Shown: piece after piece, positions 17,934 through 26,664 of the stretch | Layout of the letters: each line of letters opens with the position of its first letter | Position numbering within the stretch: the first letter of the stretch is position 1 | Source of the DNA: Pedobacter sp. B4-66 | GTDB taxonomy: Bacteria > Bacteroidota > Bacteroidia > Sphingobacteriales > Sphingobacteriaceae | NCBI RefSeq assembly: GCF_018492665.1 | Contig: NZ_JAFVME010000018.1 | Location: forward strand, 1 to 64,000 | Length of the DNA stretch: 64,000 nt | Direction: 5' to 3' | Translations under genes and position numbers: made by a program | Notes under the pieces: generated by a model | Told to the model about the DNA's origin: nothing | Database searches by the model: none | The model's input: the letters and a program-made list of their open reading frames with translations, nothing else

Positions 17934-19877
17934 ATGAAAAGCACTTTTTTTTCAACTAAAATATTGATGGCTATGTTTTTATTGAGTTTAGTCTCATGTA
18001 AAAAATATGGTTATGAATTTGAAGATGGTTATAATAAGCCTGGAACACCGGAGAGTGAACAGACTCTCGATACCTCAATGAATTATATTGATAAATCTTT
18101 ATATACAAGGGCCAGAATTTTTCCGGGAATGGTAGAAGCGGCGGAGCCGAGATTAAAGGATGTCAAGTTTACACTGGATCTGAATTTTTCTGCAGCAAAT
18201 TCTTATTTGTTACGTATTGCGGTTGCACCTCTTCCTCAGTATAGTACGGGGTTTTATGCCCCTGCCGGCGAACTGATTAAAATTATTGTCCCTCAAGGGG
18301 CTGATGGATTAAGTGTTCAGGTAGGTGGTCATACAGACGATCTTACAGGTCAAATGAATTTGAAAAGAGATCCTTTGATTTATACGCGTAAACAGTTGTA
18401 TCCGGGAGCAAACTTTATCCGCAATCCATACGGTGGTACAATTTATATTAATGCGGCATTTGGAATTGAAAGACCTGTGGAATTTACAATAACAGGAGCG
18501 GTTAAATCACCCGATTTTGTATTAGGAAAAAGTAATGATGCTGAGTGGATAAAAGAAGTCCGCGCATCTACAGTTCCATGGCTGGAATTACGTAGTAAAC
18601 GCGTAATATTTTTAATTCCGAGAGATTTCTTAATTAGAAATTTCGATTCTGCAAAACCCTTGACAAACCCTACAGCTTTGATGAATGCATGGAATACTGT
18701 ATTTGAAGAAGATTATAATAAATGGATGGGACTTTCAGACAATGCGATAGACAATAGAGACAGAAGTCCTCAAGGTACCTGGAGAGAGGTATTGGATATT
18801 CAACCCTCCGTAGGTTATGGTCATAGTGGTGTTCCTGGAGCTCCTGCCGTTGTTGCTACAATGGATGATGAGTGGTTTAATAGCATAGTAAGTATAGACC
18901 AGTTACTTCATGGTGCAAACTGGGGTACTTATCATGAATTCGGACATAACTGTCAGCAACATTCAATCTGGAGTTGGAGTACCCTTGACGAAACAACGAA
19001 TAATCTTTTTAGTTATAAAGTAGCTCATAGAAATGGAGCGGACTTTGCAATGCAGCATGGCGATGAGTGGGTAAAGCCCGCTTTAGATTTTGCTGCTAAA
19101 AATGTCTCTCTAAACTCATTCGATACGGATGTAGATATGAGAGAGGATGGTGCATTTAAAAAGATGATTCCATTTCTTCAGATATTCGGCATATATGGAT
19201 ATGATGCAATGCCTTATTTATATACCGCAGCAAGACATGCACAACGTTATTCGATTATTGAAATTGATAAGCATGATTTTGTATACGAACGATTCTCTGA
19301 ATATGCCAAGGTCGACTTAAAGCTCTTTTTCGAAGCATGGGGTATCGCTATTTCTTCTCAATCAAGGTCGAAAATCTCGGCTAAATTTCCTGGATTAACA
19401 AAAAAGATATGGACTTATAATCCAATGACCAAAACTGGAGGCACTGATCCTATTGCTTTTAAGACAACCATTACCGCAAGCTCTGAAGAATTGGAGGGTG
19501 AGGGCGAAATAAATGGTCATGCAACTGCAATGTTGGATGGCCTGGATAATACATTCTGGCATTCTAGATGGTCGGAAGGTGACGATAATTTTCCGTATAC
19601 TCTTATCCTTAATACTGGTACTGCCGTGGCAGCTAAAGGGCTATATTTTATAACTAGAAATTCAGGTGCTCAAAGACCTAAGAATGTTGAAATATACACC
19701 AGTAATGATGAGAAAACCTGGACGCTTGTAGGCTCAACAGTAATAACGAATGCATTTGCTAGATATAACTATAATTTCCCTGCAACGATAAATGCTCAAT
19801 TCTATAAAGTTATCCTGAAGGACAGCTGGACGGGCGAGCAGTGGGCAGCCTTGTCAGAATTGAATGTTATTAAGTAA
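17934..19877 (+). CDS. M60-like (enhancin/mucinase) zinc metallopeptidase lipoprotein
   Basis: 647 aa lipoprotein (Cys22, LVSC). The gluzincin motif HEFGH lies at residues 334-338 and Glu353 is a plausible third zinc ligand, giving HExxH-x14-E, within the M60 family spacing. M60 peptidases cut mucin and other O-glycosylated proteins, and the family often carries glycan-binding domains. Here residues about 500-647 look like an F5/8 type C domain (ASSEELEGEGE...ATAMLDGLDNTFWHSRW). It sits between the two phosphatase-like LamG proteins, 6 bp after the first. It is the only clear hydrolase inside the operon and the best clue to a glycoprotein substrate. Confidence 0.87.
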   Translation: MKSTFFSTKILMAMFLLSLVSCKKYGYEFEDGYNKPGTPESEQTLDTSMNYIDKSLYTRARIFPGMVEAAEPRLKDVKFTLDLNFSAANSYLLRIAVAPLPQYSTGFYAPAGELIKIIVPQGADGLSVQVGGHTDDLTGQMNLKRDPLIYTRKQLYPGANFIRNPYGGTIYINAAFGIERPVEFTITGAVKSPDFVLGKSNDAEWIKEVRASTVPWLELRSKRVIFLIPRDFLIRNFDSAKPLTNPTALMNAWNTVFEEDYNKWMGLSDNAIDNRDRSPQGTWREVLDIQPSVGYGHSGVPGAPAVVATMDDEWFNSIVSIDQLLHGANWGTYHEFGHNCQQHSIWSWSTLDETTNNLFSYKVAHRNGADFAMQHGDEWVKPALDFAAKNVSLNSFDTDVDMREDGAFKKMIPFLQIFGIYGYDAMPYLYTAARHAQRYSIIEIDKHDFVYERFSEYAKVDLKLFFEAWGIAISSQSRSKISAKFPGLTKKIWTYNPMTKTGGTDPIAFKTTITASSEELEGEGEINGHATAMLDGLDNTFWHSRWSEGDDNFPYTLILNTGTAVAAKGLYFITRNSGAQRPKNVEIYTSNDEKTWTLVGSTVITNAFARYNYNFPATINAQFYKVILKDSWTGEQWAALSELNVIK

Positions 19878-19895
19878 TTAATTATTAAAAATCAG

Positions 19896-21605
19896 ATGAT
19901 GATGAATTATAAAAATAAAACCGGGATATTTTGCAGTCTCTTGGCAGTGATGCTGATGACCGTGTTTAATGCCTGTAAAAAATACGAAAATCCTGCTCAG
20001 ATATATGAAGAGTACGGAGATGATATGAATGGGAAGACGGCAAGAAAAGTGCTGATTATTAACATAAATGGTGCAGTTGGTGCAGATGTTAAAGCGATCA
20101 ATCCGACAAACATGGCGGCATTAATTAAAAATGGCAAATTCAGTTTTAATGAACTCAAAGATGCGGTTTCGTCTGATGCGGGATCAATAGCCAGTATGTT
20201 AACAGGGGTATCATCTTCCAAGCACAAAATAGTTAATAATAGCTATATCCCGGTTAATAATAATGATAACGATGACCATGCCCCAGTTACAAATTATCCA
20301 TCAATTTTTTCCCGAATGCTGGATGTAAAACCGGAATTTAAGACTGTGACAATTACACCTGATGAAGCTTTGGATAAGTATTTGATTCATGCTGACCATA
20401 GTATTTTGGCTCAAAATGACGCCTTGGTTAAGGATTCTGCAGTGAATGTGCTAAAAGATAATGATGCCAGGGTAATTATGGTTGATTTTAGATCTGTTAA
20501 AGCTGCAGGAAGTAAAGATGGTTTTTCGCCTGAGGTACCTTCCTATAAGGCGGCTATAGAAACAGTAGATGGGTATATTGGAGAAATGATGACGGCATTA
20601 AAAAGCCGTAAAAATTATGCATCAGAAGACTGGTTGGTAATCGTTACCACCAATCGAGGAGGTGATGAGTTAAACTCTAAGCAGGGATTTATTATTTGTT
20701 ACAATTCGAATTTAAAGAGCCAGGGCATTTCTAAAGAAGGTTTTAATACCATGAACTTTAAAGGAACAGCTGTTACCGCTGTTATAAATGGAGATAATAA
20801 TTTTTATAATGCGGGTACAAACAAGGATTTCACCGTACAACTGCAGGCAAAGTTCAATAAAAATGTATACTGGCCAGGGTTTCTCTCAAAAAGCACTGAT
20901 GTAAAAGGTCATACTACTACCGGATGGACGATGATCTTTAATGGAGGAAACTGGGAAACACAGATAGGGGGAAAAAATTATAATGGTTCAACAGTAAGTT
21001 TGAGTAGCGGATCAGTCAATATCAATGATCAAAAATGGCACACTTTAACACTTACGGTGAAAACAGTTGGAGGTGTCAGAACTGCGGCGACTTATACAGA
21101 CGGTAACCTGATGGTGAGCAAGGATATTTCTGGGGTAAAGGATTTGACGACAACAGAGCCATTTAAAATTGGCTATAGAAATCAGGATAATAGTGGAACT
21201 GATTTGGATTTTTATGCGGCAGATCTGCAATATTTTAATGTTGGTTTAGACGCCGATGTTGTGAAAGCAAACATCGCGTTGAAGGACATTGCAAAACATC
21301 CGAATTATGCCAATTTAATCGGTTACTGGCCTTTAGATGAAGGGGGAGGATCGGTTATTAACAACCTCGCGCCAACAGGTTATAATTTTATACTGCGGGG
21401 AAGTGGTGTTTGGCAAGGGCTTGGCAACGATATTCCTGTAAGCAGAACTCCTCAGAACATAACAGATGGGACACTATCAATTGTTGCTACAGGTCCGGAT
21501 GTAACGGCTCTTACATTTTATTGGTTAAGAGTTCCGGTTAAAAGTACCTGGAGTTTAGATGGAGTTCCATGGATATCGAATTTTGAAATAGAGTATATTA
21601 AATAA
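19896..21605 (+). CDS. Alkaline-phosphatase-fold pseudoenzyme plus LamG lipoprotein, copy 2
   Basis: 569 aa lipoprotein (Cys27, FNAC), a paralogue of the protein encoded two genes upstream. The phosphatase-like half is further decayed: the first metal Asp is Asn58 (IININGAV), and the TSDHG motif reads TTNRGG. The MLTGVSSSKH segment still marks the fold. Residues about 300-480 are a LamG jellyroll (QKWHTLTLTVKT...TYTDGNL), closing with WSLDGVPW as in copy 1. Three consecutive ATG codons open the gene. Probably a surface binding protein. Confidence 0.62.
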   Translation: MMMNYKNKTGIFCSLLAVMLMTVFNACKKYENPAQIYEEYGDDMNGKTARKVLIININGAVGADVKAINPTNMAALIKNGKFSFNELKDAVSSDAGSIASMLTGVSSSKHKIVNNSYIPVNNNDNDDHAPVTNYPSIFSRMLDVKPEFKTVTITPDEALDKYLIHADHSILAQNDALVKDSAVNVLKDNDARVIMVDFRSVKAAGSKDGFSPEVPSYKAAIETVDGYIGEMMTALKSRKNYASEDWLVIVTTNRGGDELNSKQGFIICYNSNLKSQGISKEGFNTMNFKGTAVTAVINGDNNFYNAGTNKDFTVQLQAKFNKNVYWPGFLSKSTDVKGHTTTGWTMIFNGGNWETQIGGKNYNGSTVSLSSGSVNINDQKWHTLTLTVKTVGGVRTAATYTDGNLMVSKDISGVKDLTTTEPFKIGYRNQDNSGTDLDFYAADLQYFNVGLDADVVKANIALKDIAKHPNYANLIGYWPLDEGGGSVINNLAPTGYNFILRGSGVWQGLGNDIPVSRTPQNITDGTLSIVATGPDVTALTFYWLRVPVKSTWSLDGVPWISNFEIEYIK

Positions 21606-21633
21606 TAAATAGATTAACACAAAATTGAAAACA

Positions 21634-22506
21634 ATGAAAAGAAAAGGTTTCTATTTATTCATGATGTTTGTTGCTATAACAATCTCGTCATGCAAGAAAA
21701 GTTCATCAAAGCCAGATATTACTACTGAACCGGAAAAACCGGTGGTAGTTGAAGATATAAATTATAAAACAGTTGCAAACACTATTGAAATTTCTCCGGA
21801 GCTTGAAGCCGCTAAATTTGTATGGCAGAATGCCTCTAAAAAGGCCGTTACCATTAAGTTCAAATACACGACAGACGGAATAAATAAGGAGGTACTTGTT
21901 GAAAATAATGCAGATGCGGAAGGCGCTATATCTGTGCCTATTTTTGGCCTTACAAATTTTACAATAGTAGTAACCAATACAGGTGGAAAAGCTATTGAAA
22001 CAAGGTTAATGGGAATTCTACCTGTATTAAAGCCCGAAGTTAAACTAAACAAAATAGGCTGGACAGCTACTGCATCAAGCGAAATTAATAATGAGGATGA
22101 AGAACTTAACGGGGCTGAAAATATAGTTGATAACGTAACTGCAAAGAGCATCACCTCACCAGAGGTTCCATCTTTTTGGCAGTCAGATTACAATTTGGAT
22201 CCTATGTTCCCCTACCCACACTGGCTAATCATCGATTTGAAGAAGGATATAAGGATCACCAAAATTGGGCTAAATGCCCATACTGATGGGAACCAGGGTT
22301 TTTCTGAATTTAAGATTGAAGGTAGTGTTGATGGTATTGGATTTACCGACATTGCTCAAGGGCAAAAAACATTTAATCCTCGCATTACTACGGAGCAAAA
22401 TTTTAAAGTATCTCCGGCAACGCCAATCAGGTATGTGAAAATTACATTGTTGGTTGGTTCTCCATACCCTTGTCTTGGGAATTTTGAAGCTTACGCAAGG
22501 CAATAA
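21634..22506 (+). CDS. Discoidin (F5/8 type C) domain lipoprotein
   Basis: About 290 aa from the ATG at 21634 (a TTG at 21625 is less likely), with lipobox ISSC (Cys20). The middle part (about residues 45-125) looks like an Ig-like/fibronectin-type strand set. The C-terminal part (about 140-290) is a discoidin domain: WTATASSE..NNEDEELNGAENIVD, FWQSDY, HWLIIDLKKDIRITKIGL, ending RYVKITLLVGS. It is the last gene before the terminator and is likely a glycan-binding surface component. Confidence 0.75.
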   Translation: MKRKGFYLFMMFVAITISSCKKSSSKPDITTEPEKPVVVEDINYKTVANTIEISPELEAAKFVWQNASKKAVTIKFKYTTDGINKEVLVENNADAEGAISVPIFGLTNFTIVVTNTGGKAIETRLMGILPVLKPEVKLNKIGWTATASSEINNEDEELNGAENIVDNVTAKSITSPEVPSFWQSDYNLDPMFPYPHWLIIDLKKDIRITKIGLNAHTDGNQGFSEFKIEGSVDGIGFTDIAQGQKTFNPRITTEQNFKVSPATPIRYVKITLLVGSPYPCLGNFEAYARQ

Positions 22507-22526
22507 GCTTTGTATTATATTTTATG

Positions 22527-22562
22527 AGAAGAGGCCATGTTTTTGAATGGCCTCTTCTTTTT
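22527..22562 (+). terminator. Terminator at the end of the SusCD operon
   Basis: A perfect 12 bp stem (22527-22538 with 22547-22558, sequence agaagaggccat) is followed by a T-run. It lies between two convergent genes. Confidence 0.88.
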
Positions 22563-22566
22563 TACT

Positions 22567-25500
22567 TTATTTAATTTGATAAGCTTTTAAGCTTTGCTGA
22601 TTAATACCGAATAGAAGTTTGTTGTTAATGCTAATTACACTTCTAACATCACCTTTTAAATTAAAACCGGATTGCTGTTGAGGGATATAGTTGAACCCTC
22701 CTTTTCCATCGCCCTGAAGTAGTACTCCATAATTTGCGTCATACTTTCCAAATCGAAGACGAGCCTGACTAATATTGCCACATAGCAGTAAATCTTTTTT
22801 TCCATCTTTATTGTAATCCACAGAAGTAATGGTGAAAACAGGAGAAAGTTGGGTTTCGATTGGCAGGTTAAGTTCATTAAACTTTCCTTTTCCATTATTT
22901 ATGAAAGCAGTAGTTTTTAAAGAGTTGGCCTTTAGAATTGAGACGCCACTTAATTCTTCCTTGGTAAAGATCTCTTTCATCGATGCGTCTGCATAGCTTT
23001 TGTAGTCAGGGAATCTTGTACGCATTATGCTCATCTGATCTAACATCTCATCTCTGGTTACGTATGGATAGCTTTTTCCTTGAATGTAAAAGCATAAAAT
23101 GGGGTCGACTGATCCATTATCATCAAAGTCTTTGTAGTACATTTCTGCAGGCTCTTTTTCAGTTGCCTTGCATTGGGTGTTTAATCCCATGTTTCCTACT
23201 ACCAAATCAGGGAATCCATCATTATTTAAGTCCTCAATCAGTAACTTGTTCCACCATCCTGACAGCGATTTATCGAAATATTGAGCAGTTTTGTTAACTA
23301 ATTTGCCATTTTCGCTAATCATTGCTGTAATTGGCATCCACTCTCCTACAAGAATTAGATCTTCTTTTTTATCTCCGTTTAAATCTAGCCATGCAGCATC
23401 TGTAACCATTCCTGCCTTTTGTAATTGTGGGGCTATAGTTTTAATCTGATCATTAAAATTTCCTTTTCCGTCGTTAATTAATAAATAACTCTCCGGCGTT
23501 TCAGGATAACGACCAGGGATTACCCTACCCCCTACAAATAGATCGGGATGTCCGTCGTTATTAAAGTCTGTAACCTTAACACAACTTTTGCTACTTAGCA
23601 TTTTAGGAAGTGCATTAGCGGCTTTTCTGAAATTACCTTTACCGTCATTTAAATAAAGTCGGTCTTGAAGAGATGGATCATCAGGAATGTAATTGTCATA
23701 GCCACCACTGCATACATAAAGATCCATAAAGCCATCTTTGTTCGCATCAAAAAATATAGCATCTACATCTTCACTTTTTATATCAGAAGCAAAAGCTGCC
23801 TGTGCTTTTTTTGTGAATTCTCCGTTTTTATTTTGAATATAAAGTGTGCCGGCTTGTCCCTGACTTCCTCCAATGAATATATCTTCCAAGCCATCACCAT
23901 TAACATCCGATTTAGACATACATGGACCGGAAAAAGACAGAGGGTTGATTAATAATGGCTGTCTTTTAAAATCATTGATTGATTTCTTTTGTTGTTGAAA
24001 GGCTATTGGTGATTTAACCTCTTTAAACATGGCCACAGGTAGTTGTGGTTTTTTATACGTTTCCTTCGCGTTTGTTTCTATTAATGATATTTGCTGATTA
24101 GCTTTTACACCTGAAATTACTTGTTGTTTTCCGCTACTCCACACCACCCTAAGTGAGTCTATTGTGCTTGCTTCTCCTAACCCGAAATGTAAAATAGGCG
24201 AAACGCTTGATTGGTACCCACGAGATGGCATTTGCTCCAGGTATTGTTGCTTGTTTTTATTATAGATCCATACTTTGGCGCCAATGCCTGAGGTATTCTG
24301 TTCTGCCCCCTGTAGCTTTATTTTTAGAAATTGATTTCCTGCTTTTTTATCTGATTTGTTTTCATAAATGAATGCCGGTATATTAATGTTGTTTACCACC
24401 AGATCCAAATCTCCATCATTATCAAGATCAGCATATGCTGCTCCATTACTATTTGAAGGAGTAGTTAGCCCCCAGTCATCGACTTTATTGCTGAATGTAA
24501 GGTTTCCATTGTTCTGATAGATATAATTATTGACATTGGAAGCCGGCATTGCATGAATCAAATCTAAAAGATTTTCTTTTATCTGGGCAGGGTCGGTGCT
24601 TCGTAAAAAATCTCCTTTAAATTTTAAGAAATCCATATTGGTGTAATCTCGCATATAGCCATTGGATACAAATAGATCTTTCCATCCGTCATTGTTATAA
24701 TCTGCGAATAATGGAGCCCAGCTCCAGTCGGTATTGGATATGCCTGATAATTGGCCGGTTTCGCTGAAGGTGCCGTTGCCATTGTTTATTTGAAGCATGT
24801 TACGCATATCCTGATAATGGAAGCCTAAGCGTAAACGTAGATCGTAATATTCATAATTGTCAGGAGAGAAGAGTAGTTTTTGCCTTTTATTATCTTCAGG
24901 TAGCATATCTAAAGTAAGAATATCAACAAGTCCATCGTTATTGATGTCAGCAATATCATTACCCATAGAATATAATGATGTGTGGCCAATTTGGGATTGA
25001 ATTTGATTGGTAAAAGTGCCATCACCATTATTTATGTATAAATAATCTGGGGCTGAATAATCATTCGAGATGTATATATCAGGATAACCATCATTATTTA
25101 TGTCACTTACGCCTGCGCCTAAACCATAGGTAAAAGAGGAATTGTATAGGCCAGCTTTATCTGATACATCTTCAAATTTCCCCTTATTGTTTTTGTATAA
25201 TTTGACTTTAATTGTTGGTGCAGGTTCTTTTAGAATTATAGGTGCGGAAATTTCATCGAGCGTAGTGAACACCTTCGGATTATGATTTATGAGAAACATA
25301 TCAAGGTCGTTATCTTTATCATAGTCAAAAAAGACAGCTTGGGTACTATATGCGGTATCTGCCAACCCATATTCTGCAGCTTGATCCTTGAATATTGGAA
25401 CCCCCTGAGCATCATTTCCTTGATTTATCAAAAGTGTGTTTGCCCTGTTCTTTGCAGGTAATGCCCCAGAGTAACATTGGTAAATATCTAAAAGGCCATC

Positions 25501-25908
25501 ACCATTAACATCTGCCATAGTAACCCCTGTTTTCCATGAAGTTTCAATCTCGGTTATTCCAGCCTTATCCGTGATGTCTTCAAATTGCATATTTCCTTTA
25601 TTGAGATACAATTTGGCTTTTGTCATATTTCCTGAGAAATAAATATCATCCAACCCATCGTTATTCAAATCACCAATAGCTACTCCGCCACCATTATAGA
25701 AATATTGATAAGAAATGATATTTGCTCTGGAGTTTTCGATGATTGAGTTATTAAAGTCGATATGGGTTTGATCTGAGGGGAGCAAAGTAAATAGCTTATT
25801 TGTATTGGACTCCGCGCCTGATTTATTCTCATTATTTACGCAGGCTGATAACGAGAATAGGCCGAAAAGTGCTATGCTTAGATACGATTTGGAGGTTAAA
25901 GAAGACAT
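22567..25908 (-). CDS. VCBS/FG-GAP repeat lipoprotein with ASPIC/UnbV domain
   Basis: 1113 aa lipoprotein (Cys23, LSAC). It contains many FG-GAP/VCBS-type repeats with calcium-loop motifs such as DLNNDGLDD, DVNGDGLLD and DYNNDGWKD in both halves, predicted beta-propellers. Around residues 530-615 lies an ASPIC/UnbV domain (GIGAKVWIY...SRGYQSSVSPILHFGLG..IDSLRVVW). Proteins of this CRTAC1-like type commonly accompany SusCD loci; their substrate is unknown. It is convergent with the operon and shares with the SusC1 leader a 14 nt AACC-rich motif, here 4 nt before the ATG. Confidence 0.85.
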   Translation of the reverse strand: MSSLTSKSYLSIALFGLFSLSACVNNENKSGAESNTNKLFTLLPSDQTHIDFNNSIIENSRANIISYQYFYNGGGVAIGDLNNDGLDDIYFSGNMTKAKLYLNKGNMQFEDITDKAGITEIETSWKTGVTMADVNGDGLLDIYQCYSGALPAKNRANTLLINQGNDAQGVPIFKDQAAEYGLADTAYSTQAVFFDYDKDNDLDMFLINHNPKVFTTLDEISAPIILKEPAPTIKVKLYKNNKGKFEDVSDKAGLYNSSFTYGLGAGVSDINNDGYPDIYISNDYSAPDYLYINNGDGTFTNQIQSQIGHTSLYSMGNDIADINNDGLVDILTLDMLPEDNKRQKLLFSPDNYEYYDLRLRLGFHYQDMRNMLQINNGNGTFSETGQLSGISNTDWSWAPLFADYNNDGWKDLFVSNGYMRDYTNMDFLKFKGDFLRSTDPAQIKENLLDLIHAMPASNVNNYIYQNNGNLTFSNKVDDWGLTTPSNSNGAAYADLDNDGDLDLVVNNINIPAFIYENKSDKKAGNQFLKIKLQGAEQNTSGIGAKVWIYNKNKQQYLEQMPSRGYQSSVSPILHFGLGEASTIDSLRVVWSSGKQQVISGVKANQQISLIETNAKETYKKPQLPVAMFKEVKSPIAFQQQKKSINDFKRQPLLINPLSFSGPCMSKSDVNGDGLEDIFIGGSQGQAGTLYIQNKNGEFTKKAQAAFASDIKSEDVDAIFFDANKDGFMDLYVCSGGYDNYIPDDPSLQDRLYLNDGKGNFRKAANALPKMLSSKSCVKVTDFNNDGHPDLFVGGRVIPGRYPETPESYLLINDGKGNFNDQIKTIAPQLQKAGMVTDAAWLDLNGDKKEDLILVGEWMPITAMISENGKLVNKTAQYFDKSLSGWWNKLLIEDLNNDGFPDLVVGNMGLNTQCKATEKEPAEMYYKDFDDNGSVDPILCFYIQGKSYPYVTRDEMLDQMSIMRTRFPDYKSYADASMKEIFTKEELSGVSILKANSLKTTAFINNGKGKFNELNLPIETQLSPVFTITSVDYNKDGKKDLLLCGNISQARLRFGKYDANYGVLLQGDGKGGFNYIPQQQSGFNLKGDVRSVISINNKLLFGINQQSLKAYQIK

Positions 25909-26066
25909 TTGGTTAGTTGGTTTGGTTTAATTCTTTTTCAAGATAACGACTTTATTTTGATGTATCATAAATTTTACTCAAAATCAGAAAAATGCTTCTC
26001 AAATAATATTTCTGTTTTAGTTATGAAAATTGAATCGTGTTGACATCATGACTAAAACATAGAACT

Positions 26067-26603
26067 ATGGCAACCTTAAGCATTCCTCAAAATGGCCAGG
26101 CCCTGAAAGGAAAAAACAGAACACGAAAAGCAGTTCCTTCGGTAGATCTTACTGCGATGGTAGATTTAGCATTTCTTTTAATAACTTTTTTTATGCTCAC
26201 TACATCATTGTCTAAATCACAAGCGATGGATGTGGCCAAGCCAGTTGTCGATATCCCTGATCAGCCTTATCCTGCATCAAGAACAATAACTGTTCTTTTG
26301 GGTAAGAACAATAGTATTGTTTGGTATAACGGTGAGATGGAGAAGGCCACTCCACAGCGAGCGGATTTTAGGGTGATAAATAGGGTTTTAGCTCAAAATA
26401 AAAAGGAAATAGCCAGACTGCATGGAAATGATCCTGGCAAGTTTATGGTAGTCATTATTAAGCCGACAGAAAAATCAACCTACAAGAATTTTGTAGATGT
26501 GTTAGATGAAATGAGTATTATAGATATAAAGTCTTATCTGATTGATGATAAGAGCCTGCAAAGTCTGGATCGAGGATATATGGAAAAGTTAGGTGCTATT
26601 TAA
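26067..26603 (+). CDS. Orphan ExbD/TolR-type biopolymer transport protein
   Basis: 178 aa with one N-terminal membrane span preceded by a basic stretch. The motif VDLTAMVDLAFLLITFFML contains the conserved membrane Asp (second D) used in proton translocation. The rest is periplasmic. It is clearly related to the ExbD at 32986 (identical VDLTAMVD...TTSLSK core; shared LLGKNN and TYKNFVD motifs) but stands alone, without exbB or tonB next to it. It may exchange with the main ExbD in the TonB motor. It ends at a bidirectional terminator. Confidence 0.87.
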   Translation: MATLSIPQNGQALKGKNRTRKAVPSVDLTAMVDLAFLLITFFMLTTSLSKSQAMDVAKPVVDIPDQPYPASRTITVLLGKNNSIVWYNGEMEKATPQRADFRVINRVLAQNKKEIARLHGNDPGKFMVVIIKPTEKSTYKNFVDVLDEMSIIDIKSYLIDDKSLQSLDRGYMEKLGAI

Positions 26604-26607
26604 TAGT

Positions 26608-26647
26608 AAAAGAGGGCTGTCCAGTTTAGCCGGACAACCCTCTTTTT
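26608..26647. terminator. Bidirectional terminator between exbD-like gene and metK
   Basis: Arms aaaagagggctgtcc and ggacaaccctcttttt pair with one mismatch around a 9 nt loop. T-runs occur on both strands, and the two flanking genes are convergent. Confidence 0.85.
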
Positions 26648-26664
26648 GTTAATGTTTTGAGTGA

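Noticed and set aside
21762..22154. 130-residue reverse frame inside the discoidin lipoprotein gene
   Set aside because: Low-complexity Ser/Val-rich shadow of a well-supported gene on the other strand.
22983..23297. 104-residue forward frame inside the VCBS gene
   Set aside because: Shadow of repeat-rich coding sequence; no signal, no domain.
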